DNA of 64,000 nt from contig CAKREB010000016.1 of assembly GCA_934317005.1 (NCBI GenBank), positions 8,050 through 72,049 on the forward strand, given 5' to 3'. Shown piece after piece: positions 28,900 to 38,017 of the stretch (positions are counted from its first letter, which is position 1; every line of letters begins with the position of its first letter). Made by a program: the position numbers and the translations under genes. Origin of the DNA: an uncultured Lachnospiraceae bacterium. GTDB taxonomy: Bacteria; Bacillota; Clostridia; Lachnospirales; Lachnospiraceae. A model generated the notes under the pieces. It saw only the letters and a program-made list of their open reading frames with translations, did not search any database and had not been told where the DNA came from.

Positions 28900-31266
28900 T
28901 TATTCTTCCTGCTTTTTCTCAAAAGCGTCACAATAGCCTTGTAATGCTTTTTTACTGTTTATTTTTTTCTGCACGATTCCTTTTGACAGATTTGTAATTC
29001 TTCCACTTCCTTTTGCAATCAAAAGACATGGAAATGATTTATCTTTGATCAGCTTTTCTACAACCTGCTGCGATGAATTGATCGAAAAAAATTCTTCAAA
29101 ACCACTTGTATTTTCACCGGATGCATTTTGAAAGGTTACATCAGATACCGGAAATGCAGTATCTTTATCCGCTGCACACTGCTGCTGACCCAATGCAAAA
29201 TATACAAATCGCATTGCTGCAAGCCTTTTATTTTTACTACTCTTTGCCGAAATTGCCAATTTACAGTCATACTGTACTAACATCTTGCCATCTACCGTTG
29301 GCACCAGAACCTTATATGGAATTGCCGTACTAATCTTTCTGATTTTTGCCTGATATAGCTGACTACGATACCCTGCTCCGGCCAAAACACTATTTCCATA
29401 CATAGGCGTTGTATCTTTTTCTGTTTTCCATTTCAAACTTTTCATCGTTGACTGTCTTATATTCAAAAATCTATTCATCGTATCAATCATTCCATTTTTA
29501 AATGTAAATACTCCCTTTTTGTAATCAAATCCGCTTTGACTTTGTAAAATAGAAGATAACACTACAGCCCTGCTGTCTAAATAAGTGTGCTCTTGTCCCG
29601 ATGTATTCGCCTGAACAATCTTGCTTAATTCAATTGTTCCAGTTTTTCCCTGATTCAATAAAGAGCTGGAGATCACATTACTCTTCTTGTAGTTATTTCT
29701 CATAGAGTCTGTAACATCTCCATTGTCTATATCAATCCCATAAAACATCAAAACATCAAACGAAATCGGCATCTCTTTCATATCGGAAAAATATTTTTGA
29801 TATGGTGAAAAATACAAATATTCTTTTGTATCTATGTTTTGACATACATTATCTTTGTACGACTCTAACTTATATTTACTTAAATCCGAAACATTATCAC
29901 TTACAAAAATATCTGGAAACTTCTCCTCTCCTGATATTGCTGCATCAAGTGCCTGTTCCATATCACCATATTTTTTCTGTCCTTTTGGCGCAGACTCTGT
30001 GATATCTCGAATTGTAATTTTAATCCCCTCATTTTCCTTTTTCATCTGTACAATAGCATCAGAATCATTTGTACTAACTTCTGAAAAGGAATCTGAAACA
30101 TCGCTTAACATATCCCTCTTATCTTTACTGTCTACCCAAATAGTAAGTGTATCTTTTTTTAGATTTTCTTCAAACATGGTATTCTTCTCTTTTAATACAG
30201 TTTGAAATAACGCAACTACTACTATAAGAAATACTACAATCAACAAAGAACATGTGATTATCCAGTTTCTTTTTCTATTCTCCCTTTTAATTTTTTCCCT
30301 CGGATATACCGCCATTCTTTTTCCATGAATGGCATCATCCAATTGTTGAACTCCCTGAAAGCGGAGTTCCGGCTGCACCGCCAGAGCTTCCATAACTGTT
30401 CGATCTAAATTTGAATCAATTGAAACTCCCAGTTCCATTGGAGATTGTAATTCGTCTTTATATTCTCTTTGCGTAGACTCTATTGGTTTGACTCCAGTCA
30501 ACATTTGATACAAAATTGCTCCAATAGAATATACATCTGTAAAATATCCTTGTTTACTACTGTCCCTATACTGTTCCGGAGCAGAATAGCCTACTTTAAT
30601 TACCTTTTCTCCTTCCGCTACATCACTTAGTTTGGCTGCACCAAAGTCAAATACTTTGATTGTTCCATCTTTTAAGACAAAAATATTGTCTGGACTGATA
30701 TCACGATGTACAATTCCCTGCGCATGAATTTTTTTAACCGCCTCTATAATAGGTTCTATCACTTGAAACGCCGCTTTGACATCCATTTTTCCCTTTTGTG
30801 CCAATTCATCCTTTAGCAATGTTCCTTCAATATATTCCATGATAATATATGCTGTATTGTTTTCTTCAAAATAATCATATACATTCACAATATCTTTCGC
30901 TTTACCAAAACGAACAATACTCTGCGCTTCTATCAAAAATCTTTTTTTCTGAATTTCAAATTTTTTTTCTTTCTCTCCAGATAGCAAACCTACTTTTTTA
31001 TGACCATTTGCCCTATTCACTAAACCTACCGGAAAAAATTCTTTTACTGCTACAATCACACCGAGCGTAGTATCATAGCATCGATATGTAATACCAAAAC
31101 CTCCTGCACCTATCACAGTACCAACAATAAAATGATTCGCCAGTATTGTTCCCGGTCTGAGATAGTGCGGCTGTTCCGGTTCTGTTTCTTCTACATAGCC
31201 ACAAAAAGGACATTTCATTTTCTGCCCTTTTACGCTAAAGCAATTCATACACAATTCACTCGCCAT
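28900..31266 (-). CDS. Membrane Ser/Thr protein kinase with extracellular solute-binding-like domain
   Basis: A 788-residue kinase: zinc ribbon (LCMNCF, CPFCGY), active kinase domain (about 40-310; GAGGFG, AVKEFFP, HRDISPDN, DFGAAK, YSAPEQY), transmembrane helix (about 328-348) and an extracellular region of about 430 residues. The region reads like a family 1 ABC solute-binding protein: an alternating beta/alpha pattern, PDIFVSDNVSDL, and near the end RFVYFALGQQQCAADKDTAFPVSD, the typical C-terminal helix and FPV motif. It could therefore sense a small ligand such as a sugar. The assignment of the outer domain is from pattern recognition only. Confidence 0.88.
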   Translation of the reverse strand: MASELCMNCFSVKGQKMKCPFCGYVEETEPEQPHYLRPGTILANHFIVGTVIGAGGFGITYRCYDTTLGVIVAVKEFFPVGLVNRANGHKKVGLLSGEKEKKFEIQKKRFLIEAQSIVRFGKAKDIVNVYDYFEENNTAYIIMEYIEGTLLKDELAQKGKMDVKAAFQVIEPIIEAVKKIHAQGIVHRDISPDNIFVLKDGTIKVFDFGAAKLSDVAEGEKVIKVGYSAPEQYRDSSKQGYFTDVYSIGAILYQMLTGVKPIESTQREYKDELQSPMELGVSIDSNLDRTVMEALAVQPELRFQGVQQLDDAIHGKRMAVYPREKIKRENRKRNWIITCSLLIVVFLIVVVALFQTVLKEKNTMFEENLKKDTLTIWVDSKDKRDMLSDVSDSFSEVSTNDSDAIVQMKKENEGIKITIRDITESAPKGQKKYGDMEQALDAAISGEEKFPDIFVSDNVSDLSKYKLESYKDNVCQNIDTKEYLYFSPYQKYFSDMKEMPISFDVLMFYGIDIDNGDVTDSMRNNYKKSNVISSSLLNQGKTGTIELSKIVQANTSGQEHTYLDSRAVVLSSILQSQSGFDYKKGVFTFKNGMIDTMNRFLNIRQSTMKSLKWKTEKDTTPMYGNSVLAGAGYRSQLYQAKIRKISTAIPYKVLVPTVDGKMLVQYDCKLAISAKSSKNKRLAAMRFVYFALGQQQCAADKDTAFPVSDVTFQNASGENTSGFEEFFSINSSQQVVEKLIKDKSFPCLLIAKGSGRITNLSKGIVQKKINSKKALQGYCDAFEKKQEE

Positions 31267-31291
31267 AATTACCTCTTCTCTTTTTCACTTC

Positions 31292-32230
31292 TTACTCTAA
31301 GCGAAAACGATTTTCCTCACTTCCTATCGCTAAGATTGTATTTGGTTCCAAATATACTGCTATATTTTGTGGAATACATTCTTTGCTCTCATTTACAAAG
31401 CACCCATTACTGGAACGGTCAATAATTTTAAACTTCTGCTCCTGTTCCATCCAAGTTATGCTACAATGAAATCTGCTTACCCTTTTTTCCTGCGGAAAGA
31501 CCAAATCATTAGATAAGTCTCGTCCAAGCTTTAACGTCTCATCTGCCCGAAATGGTATTTCAGCTCCGGAAAATACCCCCGCAACACCTACCATCACTCC
31601 ACGCGGACCTGAAACTTCTTCACTCACCGTAATCAAAGGATCTTCAGAATCATCTGCACTTTCATTCACCATAGTTAAAGGATTTTCAGAATCATCTACA
31701 TCCACCTCCTCATACTCTCTCAAGTTTTCTGATGATGTGTAAATGCTATCTTGCATATTTTTTTTCAACCACCAACTAATTCCTTCTAACAGAATTGCTA
31801 TTGCTGAAAAAACAAGGAAAAACCATAGCATATTTCCCACTTGAAACTTTTGTGCATCATTTAATCTTTCAGGAAATAGTTTCGAAAACTGCATCATAAA
31901 TATAACATTCAAGCCAAATACTATCACTGCGTTAATTGTCAAAAACTGTTGTCCCTTTTTTAAGACAAAGCTTGCCACACCACATACTAACGACAAAATA
32001 ATCGGAAGAAGTAATGTAACTAAAACAAGCAATAATTGATTTTGCGTAATCACCTGCTTGGTCCCTTCTAATTTCCGTCCTGTCATCCACCAAATAAAAT
32101 CAATCGAACGATATGTAAGAGACGCATAATTTTCCTGATAAATCGTTAATACAGGAAAAAAAAGACACATCAATTCTGCTAAAAATGCAACTCCACCTAT
32201 TCTTTGAAAATATTTTGAAAAACGAGTCAT
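31292..32230 (-). CDS. Membrane protein with C-terminal FHA domain
   Basis: A 312-residue protein with four likely transmembrane helices (about 12-30, 65-90, 98-115, 130-150), an acidic linker containing a repeated Asp/Ser-rich segment (VDDSENPLTMVNESADDSED), and a C-terminal FHA domain (about 215-312; LGRDLSNDLVF, SRFHCSI, SSNGCFVN). It is a further member of the island's membrane-FHA set. GGAGGAG precedes the ATG. It lies between the solute-binding-like kinase gene and a soluble FHA gene. Confidence 0.86.
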   Translation of the reverse strand: MTRFSKYFQRIGGVAFLAELMCLFFPVLTIYQENYASLTYRSIDFIWWMTGRKLEGTKQVITQNQLLLVLVTLLLPIILSLVCGVASFVLKKGQQFLTINAVIVFGLNVIFMMQFSKLFPERLNDAQKFQVGNMLWFFLVFSAIAILLEGISWWLKKNMQDSIYTSSENLREYEEVDVDDSENPLTMVNESADDSEDPLITVSEEVSGPRGVMVGVAGVFSGAEIPFRADETLKLGRDLSNDLVFPQEKRVSRFHCSITWMEQEQKFKIIDRSSNGCFVNESKECIPQNIAVYLEPNTILAIGSEENRFRLE

Positions 32231-32247
32231 GTTCGATACAACTCCTC

Positions 32248-33030
32248 CTATACATTTTTACGTAATGTATCTGTCCAATTAAACTTTTCGCTACATAGTG
32301 GCATGAATAAAAGATTCACATCACCTACTGTAATAATGTCATACGCTGATAATTTCATAGTCTGAAGAACAACCTGATCATTCAAATAAACTAACTCACT
32401 GGATTCACCTGGCTGTACTAAATACAAATGTTTCTTTGGTTCATACACAACAATCGCATGTTTATTACGCGAGACACTTTTATCTCCATCCAAAACAACG
32501 TCCATGCTCTGATCTCTTCCTATAAAATTTTTACCGGTTTTCAAACGAAAATCCTGCCCAATATGATTTCCAGATGCTGCCACGAGCCATCCAACACAAG
32601 GAGTCGTTATTCTTGAAGCACTAAGCTGTTGTGCCGGTATGATTCTTCCTGTATTTGGTTCATCAAAATATTCACTATAAATACCGACCGTATGATCATC
32701 ATCCATACTCATATCTGCCAAATCGAGATTTCCCAATGTCACTGGTGGCTTCACATCTACAGTCTCAGTCGGATCTATCGCAACTATTCCCCCACCATTT
32801 GTACCTTGTATTCTTCCCGTCACTTCAGTAGCTGGTATAGTTTTTATTTCTGGAGTTCTATCTCCTCCCATTCCATCCAGTGGTACTGTCTCACCAATTC
32901 CATCACCCATGTCCTCTGTAAATACCGTAGTAAGACTTTCATCTGTCTTTGCCCCCTGCGCACAATATGGGCATGTTGAAAATTTTTCTTTGTCAAAAAA
33001 ATGTCCGTTTCCACATCTGCTTAAATTCAT
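32248..33030 (-). CDS. Zinc-ribbon protein with C-terminal FHA domain
   Basis: A 260-residue soluble protein. The N-terminus resembles a zinc-binding module (C6, H10, CPYC near 20-23). A Thr-rich central linker (about 30-140; repeated TVPLDG, ETVDVK, DDHTVGIYSE) offers several possible kinase target threonines. The FHA domain (about 150-250) has FIGRDQSMDVVL and SRNKHAIV. It could act as a phospho-switch in which the FHA domain binds its own phosphorylated linker, as described for GarA-type proteins; that is inference. The gap to the PP2C gene upstream is only 3 bases. Confidence 0.85.
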   Translation of the reverse strand: MNLSRCGNGHFFDKEKFSTCPYCAQGAKTDESLTTVFTEDMGDGIGETVPLDGMGGDRTPEIKTIPATEVTGRIQGTNGGGIVAIDPTETVDVKPPVTLGNLDLADMSMDDDHTVGIYSEYFDEPNTGRIIPAQQLSASRITTPCVGWLVAASGNHIGQDFRLKTGKNFIGRDQSMDVVLDGDKSVSRNKHAIVVYEPKKHLYLVQPGESSELVYLNDQVVLQTMKLSAYDIITVGDVNLLFMPLCSEKFNWTDTLRKNV

Positions 33031-33033
33031 ATT

Positions 33034-33900
33034 CTATCTCTCCTTTTTTAAATTTGATTCTATATATTGAACAATAGCAACTGATGTATTATCTTGTGAA
33101 TATGTATTTTCCCTTACAGCTGCCTCGACCAATATTTTCGCTTTTTCTTCTATAGACACTACTTCATTGCACAAAATAGCGCAGATTCTCTCATCTGATA
33201 ATGTTTTTGTTACTCCATCACTGCAAAGCAGTACGATATCACCAAAATGCATTTCAAATGGCTTGTCAGTGACATCCATCAAAGAAACATTTCCCATTCC
33301 CAAAAAACTAATCAATGCTTCTTTCTGTTTTTGAGCTTGTGCCTGTTCTTGTGTCATTTGTCCTGTTTTAACCATTTCATCTAATCGCAATTTATAATTA
33401 TGATCCCTGGTAACCTGTATCATGTCTTTTCCTCGCAATATGTAAATACGACTATCTCCAACAGATGCCCAATACAAATAGTTGTCTTCCATAATCACAG
33501 CTACCATTGTCGTTCCAGAACCTTTTCCATTCTCTTTAGGAAACTGATGAATTCTTTTATCCATCGCATAAATCCCTTGCACAAAAAACATTGGTATATT
33601 TACCGATTCCTCACGCCGTACCTTTTCAAATGCCTGTGCCAACATCTGTATTGCCGTACTGCTTGCTAATCCTCCATCCGCCATGCCTCCCATACCGTCA
33701 CAAACTGCTGCCATAATTCTCGTTTTTCGATTAGCTGCAAGTTTCTGACCTGGTGTCACATACACGGCATCCTGCTGACAACTTCGATTTCCTGTGGCAG
33801 TATACGCCAAAGTTACAATCTCAGGGACTTTTCTTTCTGCATGTATCTCTCTTTTTTCTATTGTTTCTTCTATATTGTCATGTCTTTTTCTTCCAAACAT
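33034..33900 (-). CDS. PP2C-type protein phosphatase
   Basis: A 288-residue phosphatase with a short charged N-terminal extension (about 1-28) before the PP2C fold. The motifs are QQDAVYV (in place of NEDxx), CDGMGGMADGG, ASVGDSRIY, CSDGVTK and SQDNTSVAIV. It is cytoplasmic and predicted to be manganese- or magnesium-dependent. GAGGTAGGA precedes the ATG. It is encoded immediately after the FHA-containing kinase (2-base gap) and before the zinc-ribbon FHA protein (3-base gap), forming a kinase-phosphatase-reader unit. Confidence 0.92.
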   Translation of the reverse strand: MFGRKRHDNIEETIEKREIHAERKVPEIVTLAYTATGNRSCQQDAVYVTPGQKLAANRKTRIMAAVCDGMGGMADGGLASSTAIQMLAQAFEKVRREESVNIPMFFVQGIYAMDKRIHQFPKENGKGSGTTMVAVIMEDNYLYWASVGDSRIYILRGKDMIQVTRDHNYKLRLDEMVKTGQMTQEQAQAQKQKEALISFLGMGNVSLMDVTDKPFEMHFGDIVLLCSDGVTKTLSDERICAILCNEVVSIEEKAKILVEAAVRENTYSQDNTSVAIVQYIESNLKKER

Positions 33901-33902
33901 TC

Positions 33903-35207
33903 CTACCTCACCTCCAAATAAAATAAATTTTTTTCCGTCACCAAATAAAAGAAATCACTTGCATGCAAAATTTCAGTTCTTCCTCTACCAATTAAACCTT
34001 TTTGAGTAAAAGTTCCATTTTTGGAATAATCCGATACAACAAAAAAATTTTTTTGTCCATCATACTGTATTCCACAATGTACACGACTAATTTCACTTTT
34101 TTCCAGATAAATCTGGCATTCTTGCGTTCTTCCAATCCATACCGTTTGATTCGAACGAAACCTCCACTTTTTCATTTCTTGTTTTGTTTGTAATATGACA
34201 TACGGAATCCTTTCTTTATTCGTTTGATGCACATGCAATTTTTGCAATTCTTCAATAAATTGCTGCATGTTTTGAATCCGCTTGGTATAGTCCATTTCTA
34301 GCGCTCTATCTATCAAATTACTCAATTTTTTAGAAACCTTTGTGTTCACCTCGCAAAGTGGTGTCATTTCTTTTGTCACAGAACGTTCCACCGCAGATAA
34401 TGGCTTTTTTCCTGAAACCATATAATAAAAGGTTGCTGCCAAAGCATATACATCTGTCCAAGGTCCCTGCTTTCCAGTCTTTGAATACTGCTCCATTGGT
34501 GCAAATCCAACCTTGACCACCACAGACATGTCCATTGTTCTATCCCATGCAAACTGACGTGTAGCACCAAAATCAATTAATTTTACTCTGCCATCTCTTA
34601 ACAGCATGATATTGTCAGGACTAATGTCTCGGTGCAATAATTCAAAAGAATGTACTTTTTGCAGTGCTCTTGCAACTGTTATAATAATCTTTTCTGCATG
34701 GTCCACTGAAAACGGTTTCTGTCTGGCTTTCATATATCCTGCAAGAGTTTCTCCTTGTATGTACTCCATCACAAGATATCCTGTATTATTTTTCGTAAAA
34801 AATTTTTCAATATGCACTATTGTTTTGTCATCTTGTAATGCTTTCAAAAATTTCGCTTCATTAAAAAATACATCTAAGCCATGACTATATACCTGTATTA
34901 ATGTTTTTGATTTTGGTTCCACCAAATCTTCTCCATTACGAGATGCCCATTCCTGTGGAAAATATTCTTTTACGGCATAAATAGCATTTTCGTCTGTAAC
35001 ATTAATATTGCAAGCAAGATAAGTAATGCCAAAGCCCCCAATTCCAAGAACCCTTCCCAGACAATATTCATTATTCAATAGATATCCTGCCGGAAGCGCC
35101 TGAGTACTTCGCTTTTCCTCTTCCCTATAACCGCATTTTGAACATTCTCCGTCTATAAAACTATATTTTCCAAAACAATTAGGGCAAATATTTTGTATGA
35201 CTGACAT
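33903..35207 (-). CDS. Ser/Thr protein kinase with zinc ribbon and C-terminal FHA domain
   Basis: A 434-residue soluble kinase. Zinc ribbon (ICPNCF, CSKCGY), kinase domain (about 45-320; GIGGFG, AVKEYFP, HRDISPDN, DFGATR, FAPMEQY), then an FHA domain (about 345-434; IGRTQECQIYL, SRVHCGI, SKNGTF). A writer and a reader of phosphothreonine in one chain suggests self-recruitment to phosphorylated partners or autoregulation. I chose the second ATG (35207) because AGGTGA is 6 bases from it and directly abuts the first ATG. No transmembrane segment. Confidence 0.92.
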   Translation of the reverse strand: MSVIQNICPNCFGKYSFIDGECSKCGYREEEKRSTQALPAGYLLNNEYCLGRVLGIGGFGITYLACNINVTDENAIYAVKEYFPQEWASRNGEDLVEPKSKTLIQVYSHGLDVFFNEAKFLKALQDDKTIVHIEKFFTKNNTGYLVMEYIQGETLAGYMKARQKPFSVDHAEKIIITVARALQKVHSFELLHRDISPDNIMLLRDGRVKLIDFGATRQFAWDRTMDMSVVVKVGFAPMEQYSKTGKQGPWTDVYALAATFYYMVSGKKPLSAVERSVTKEMTPLCEVNTKVSKKLSNLIDRALEMDYTKRIQNMQQFIEELQKLHVHQTNKERIPYVILQTKQEMKKWRFRSNQTVWIGRTQECQIYLEKSEISRVHCGIQYDGQKNFFVVSDYSKNGTFTQKGLIGRGRTEILHASDFFYLVTEKNLFYLEVR

Positions 35208-35257
35208 TGTCATTCACCTGCCTTTCAGTCAAATCTCAGCAGTACATACTATCGCCA

Positions 35258-37051
35258 TTACAACGGTCCATCCATTATTTCCATATTATTCTCTTCCGTT
35301 GCCTTGTCATCCACAATACAGAAAACAAATTTTTCTCGACCAGCAGTTATAACATCACCCGATGTCAATTTTCTCTTTTCCGTCAGTTTCACACCATTTA
35401 CATATGTAGCATTTGTTGTTTGCAAATCTACCACATAGCAGCCCATTTTAGTAATTTCAATTGCAAAATGCTGTCTAGATAACAGATCATCTTCAAAATA
35501 AATGTTACATATATCTGAGCGTCCAACGAAAATACTTCCTTCTACTCTAATCTCCTCTTCACTTACATTTCCTTGTCCATCTGTTATCAAAAGTCGGATT
35601 CGTTTAGATGCTGATTTTTCCAAAGAATCTATATCCAAACCGGTCACTTCACCTGCCTTTCTTCTAACTACTACAAATATCCCACCACCCAATAACAGAA
35701 CAATTAGTAGAAGCAATATCCACCAATATGACTTTGCAAACTCTTTTGCACCTTCTAACCCTGCGCTTCTTCCTTTAAATGAAAATTTAGCACTCTTCTG
35801 TACCGGATTTTGTTCTTGAGAATCATCCGTTATACCGTTACATGTAATGGTATAATCTCCAGAGTATAACTTTTGGGCAAAGATAAGTTCATACTTTCCT
35901 TTTTTTACATTGACTTTATCTATTTTCCAGTCTTTCTTATCTTTATCCTTTACAATATAATTTTCTTTTTTGTCCGCTCCTAAAATGCTTTTTGTTTTGT
36001 CATCTTTTATTTCAAGCTGAATGGCATTCGCACTTGTCTTTTTAATTTTCTGAATAACCGGTCCCTTTGTATCTTTTTCTCTTCGATTGTAGCTGAACCT
36101 TCCATTTCCCAGTTTTACTTCATTTCCATTGCTGGTCATGCACAACTTCGCATTCGTTGTAGTCTTATTACTATTATTTTCCTCTTGATACGTAACCACA
36201 TACGTTTCGTTATACAATATCTGACGTATCTTCTGAAATCCCTTTGCTACCGCCTTCGATGAATTGCACTCCTCGTAGTAGCCTCTGCTGATTTTTTCAT
36301 CAAAGATGTTTCTCTTTGTATTTTCAATCTTCTGCCAGTTTGGATGTTGGCTCACATTCTCCAGCAACAATCCATAGATTGGGATTTTTGACTGCTTTAA
36401 CACTTCATTCACTTGATATGTTTGATTATTTTTTCCCTGACTATCATCCTCGCCATCGGTCAATAATAAAATAATCGTTCGCTGCTTTATATTATCCGCT
36501 GTCTCCAGCACCTGATTTAATGACCGATACAATACTGTCTTTGCCTTTTCTCTGCTAATGCTCTGTATTGCTTTTATATCCTGCTTCAAATTCTGTTTTC
36601 CAACCGACTTAACAATTTGCTTTTTATTTCCAGAAGCACGATCTGAGCCAACCGTATACAAATTCATCTGGTCTTTGTCTGATATATTCTTACGCAGCGT
36701 CACCAATTCTTTCTTCGCCTGATAAAACTGCCATTCCGCAACCGATCTTGAATTGTCCAATAAGATGATGTACCGTATTCCCTCTTTGCTCTCTTTAAAA
36801 GTCTGTGTACTTTGCCAGACTAAATTTACATTTTCCTTAAAATCGTCTCCCTCAATTTCCGCAGTATACGTACTCTCCTTCGTAACCTTCTTGCCATTAA
36901 CATACGCTGTCACATTGGGAGCCTTCCCCCTTGCCTGCTCGACGTTCATAGCTGCAGTTATGTTTCCCGCCGAAGCATCGGTAATACACATTCCCCATAC
37001 GGTAATACACATTACAAATACCGTTAACTTTCTAATCCATCTCTTGTTCAT
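35258..37051 (-). CDS. Exported VWA-domain protein with transmembrane helix and cytoplasmic FHA domain
   Basis: A 597-residue protein. Signal peptide (1-28), an extracellular von Willebrand A domain (about 90-280) with a complete MIDAS metal site (LLDNSRS, plus LLLTDGED), an Ig-like region (about 330-420), a transmembrane helix (about 440-463) and a C-terminal cytoplasmic FHA domain (about 485-585; VGRSDICNIYF, SRQHFAI, TNATYVNG). It links an adhesion or ligand-binding module outside to phosphothreonine reading inside. AAAGGGG precedes the ATG. It is the second gene of the island operon. Confidence 0.9.
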   Translation of the reverse strand: MNKRWIRKLTVFVMCITVWGMCITDASAGNITAAMNVEQARGKAPNVTAYVNGKKVTKESTYTAEIEGDDFKENVNLVWQSTQTFKESKEGIRYIILLDNSRSVAEWQFYQAKKELVTLRKNISDKDQMNLYTVGSDRASGNKKQIVKSVGKQNLKQDIKAIQSISREKAKTVLYRSLNQVLETADNIKQRTIILLLTDGEDDSQGKNNQTYQVNEVLKQSKIPIYGLLLENVSQHPNWQKIENTKRNIFDEKISRGYYEECNSSKAVAKGFQKIRQILYNETYVVTYQEENNSNKTTTNAKLCMTSNGNEVKLGNGRFSYNRREKDTKGPVIQKIKKTSANAIQLEIKDDKTKSILGADKKENYIVKDKDKKDWKIDKVNVKKGKYELIFAQKLYSGDYTITCNGITDDSQEQNPVQKSAKFSFKGRSAGLEGAKEFAKSYWWILLLLIVLLLGGGIFVVVRRKAGEVTGLDIDSLEKSASKRIRLLITDGQGNVSEEEIRVEGSIFVGRSDICNIYFEDDLLSRQHFAIEITKMGCYVVDLQTTNATYVNGVKLTEKRKLTSGDVITAGREKFVFCIVDDKATEENNMEIMDGPL

Positions 37052-37061
37052 ATTGTCCCCT

Positions 37062-37871
37062 TTATCTGATAAATACTGCTATCGCCGAATAATTGTCCAT
37101 GTTCTTTCCCTGGCCATTTGACAAAATAATCTTTTCCATTGATAACAACCATTCTTCCGGCGTTTTTGCCTTTTTTAATGTAGTACTCATCTGTTTTTCA
37201 TCTATTAATTCCCAGAAACCATCACTACATAATAAAAATGTTGATTTTCGATCTATTTGGATCTCCTCCGATATCTGATAACATGGGTGCTCCCAGCGAC
37301 TCCCCATCACCCTCAAAAGCTTGCTTCGATCTTCGTGATAACGAATATCCTTATCCCTGATTGCCCCTCGTAACGCAAGCATTTGTGGAACACTATGATC
37401 TATGCTGCGGAGTTTGTACTTATTTTTTTGAAACAAATATATACGGGAATCTCCAACATGACCAAACTTTGCTATTGCCATATCCTTTGACAGTTCCAAA
37501 CATACGACCGTTGTCCGCATTGCTTCCTGCATCTTTTGCCTATCCTGAAATACAAGTAGTTTATTCTGAGCATATAAAATCGCTTCCTCCATGGACGGCT
37601 GTCCTTCTGTATAGTATTTATGAATATTGTTCGCTACCAACTTCGAGGCTTCATCTCCCTTTTCATGTCCTCCTAGTCCATCACAAAGCACGAACACAGA
37701 ACTCTTTGATCTTGCTTCCGAAAATGATAAAACGTAATCTTCATTAATTGACCGGTCACCTTTTTGGGACATCTCCGCATATGTAACATTTAATATCGCT
37801 ATCTCCTCCCATCTGTAAGGGGAAAAACGGCATTTCCCGTATGCTCCATTCCTTACGAAGCCGCTTTCCAT
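37062..37871 (-). CDS. PP2C-type protein phosphatase with unclear start codon
   Basis: The PP2C fold is complete: GDRSINEDYVL, LCDGLGGHEKGDEAS, HVGDSRIY, CSDGFWE and MDNYSAIAVF. The strongly family-like N-terminus LNVTYAEMSQKG begins just after a perfect GGGAGGAG, but no ATG, GTG or TTG lies there in frame. The codons are ATA GCG ATA TTA AAT GTT, where the sister gene at 10640 has ATG GTT. The listed span uses the first in-frame ATG (37871), which has no ribosome binding site and would add an unlikely 25-residue leader. An ATA start near 37796 or 37802, or loss of the normal start by mutation, are the alternatives. It is the first gene of the island. Confidence 0.85.
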   Translation of the reverse strand: MESGFVRNGAYGKCRFSPYRWEEIAILNVTYAEMSQKGDRSINEDYVLSFSEARSKSSVFVLCDGLGGHEKGDEASKLVANNIHKYYTEGQPSMEEAILYAQNKLLVFQDRQKMQEAMRTTVVCLELSKDMAIAKFGHVGDSRIYLFQKNKYKLRSIDHSVPQMLALRGAIRDKDIRYHEDRSKLLRVMGSRWEHPCYQISEEIQIDRKSTFLLCSDGFWELIDEKQMSTTLKKAKTPEEWLLSMEKIILSNGQGKNMDNYSAIAVFIR

Positions 37872-37905
37872 AAAACATTAACTGTACTTTTTCTGACATT
37901 TTCAT
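37756..37905 (-). CDS. Possible 49-residue small protein overlapping the phosphatase start
   Basis: The ATG at 37905 has AAAGGA 7 bases upstream and opens a frame beginning MKMSEKVQLMFYGKRLRKEW and ending KCYICGDVPKR, with stop at 37756-37758. It overlaps the 5' end of the PP2C gene in another frame. A degraded echo (KTVMFYGRSQRK, minus strand near 40.74 kb) occurs downstream of another promoter in this window. It may be a leader peptide for translational coupling. It could equally be chance. Confidence 0.3.
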   Translation of the reverse strand: MKMSEKVQLMFYGKRLRKEWSIREMPFFPLQMGGDSDIKCYICGDVPKR

Positions 37906-38017
37906 TGCTATTTCCTTTATCTTACACAGATTTTTTATGCCTTTTTTACTTTTGTATTATTTGACCAATTTTTTGTAATGAATCACTACATTTGTATCTC
38001 TTCATTTTTCCTTGAAA

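Noticed and set aside
37739..37772. Programmed frameshift from the small frame into the phosphatase at the A-rich CCAAAAAGG site
   Set aside because: The phosphatase frame already encodes family-like residues upstream of this site (VTYAEMSQKG), so entry by a shift there is unlikely.
8162..37871. Type VII secretion locus (FHA and kinase-like parts)
   Set aside because: No WXG100 proteins, no FtsK/SpoIIIE-type ATPase and no EsaA- or YukD-like genes are present.
8162..37871. Phage-defence system explanation for the kinase island
   Set aside because: There is no nuclease, toxin or cyclase effector in the operon. Extracellular PASTA, VWA and solute-binding-like parts point to the envelope instead.
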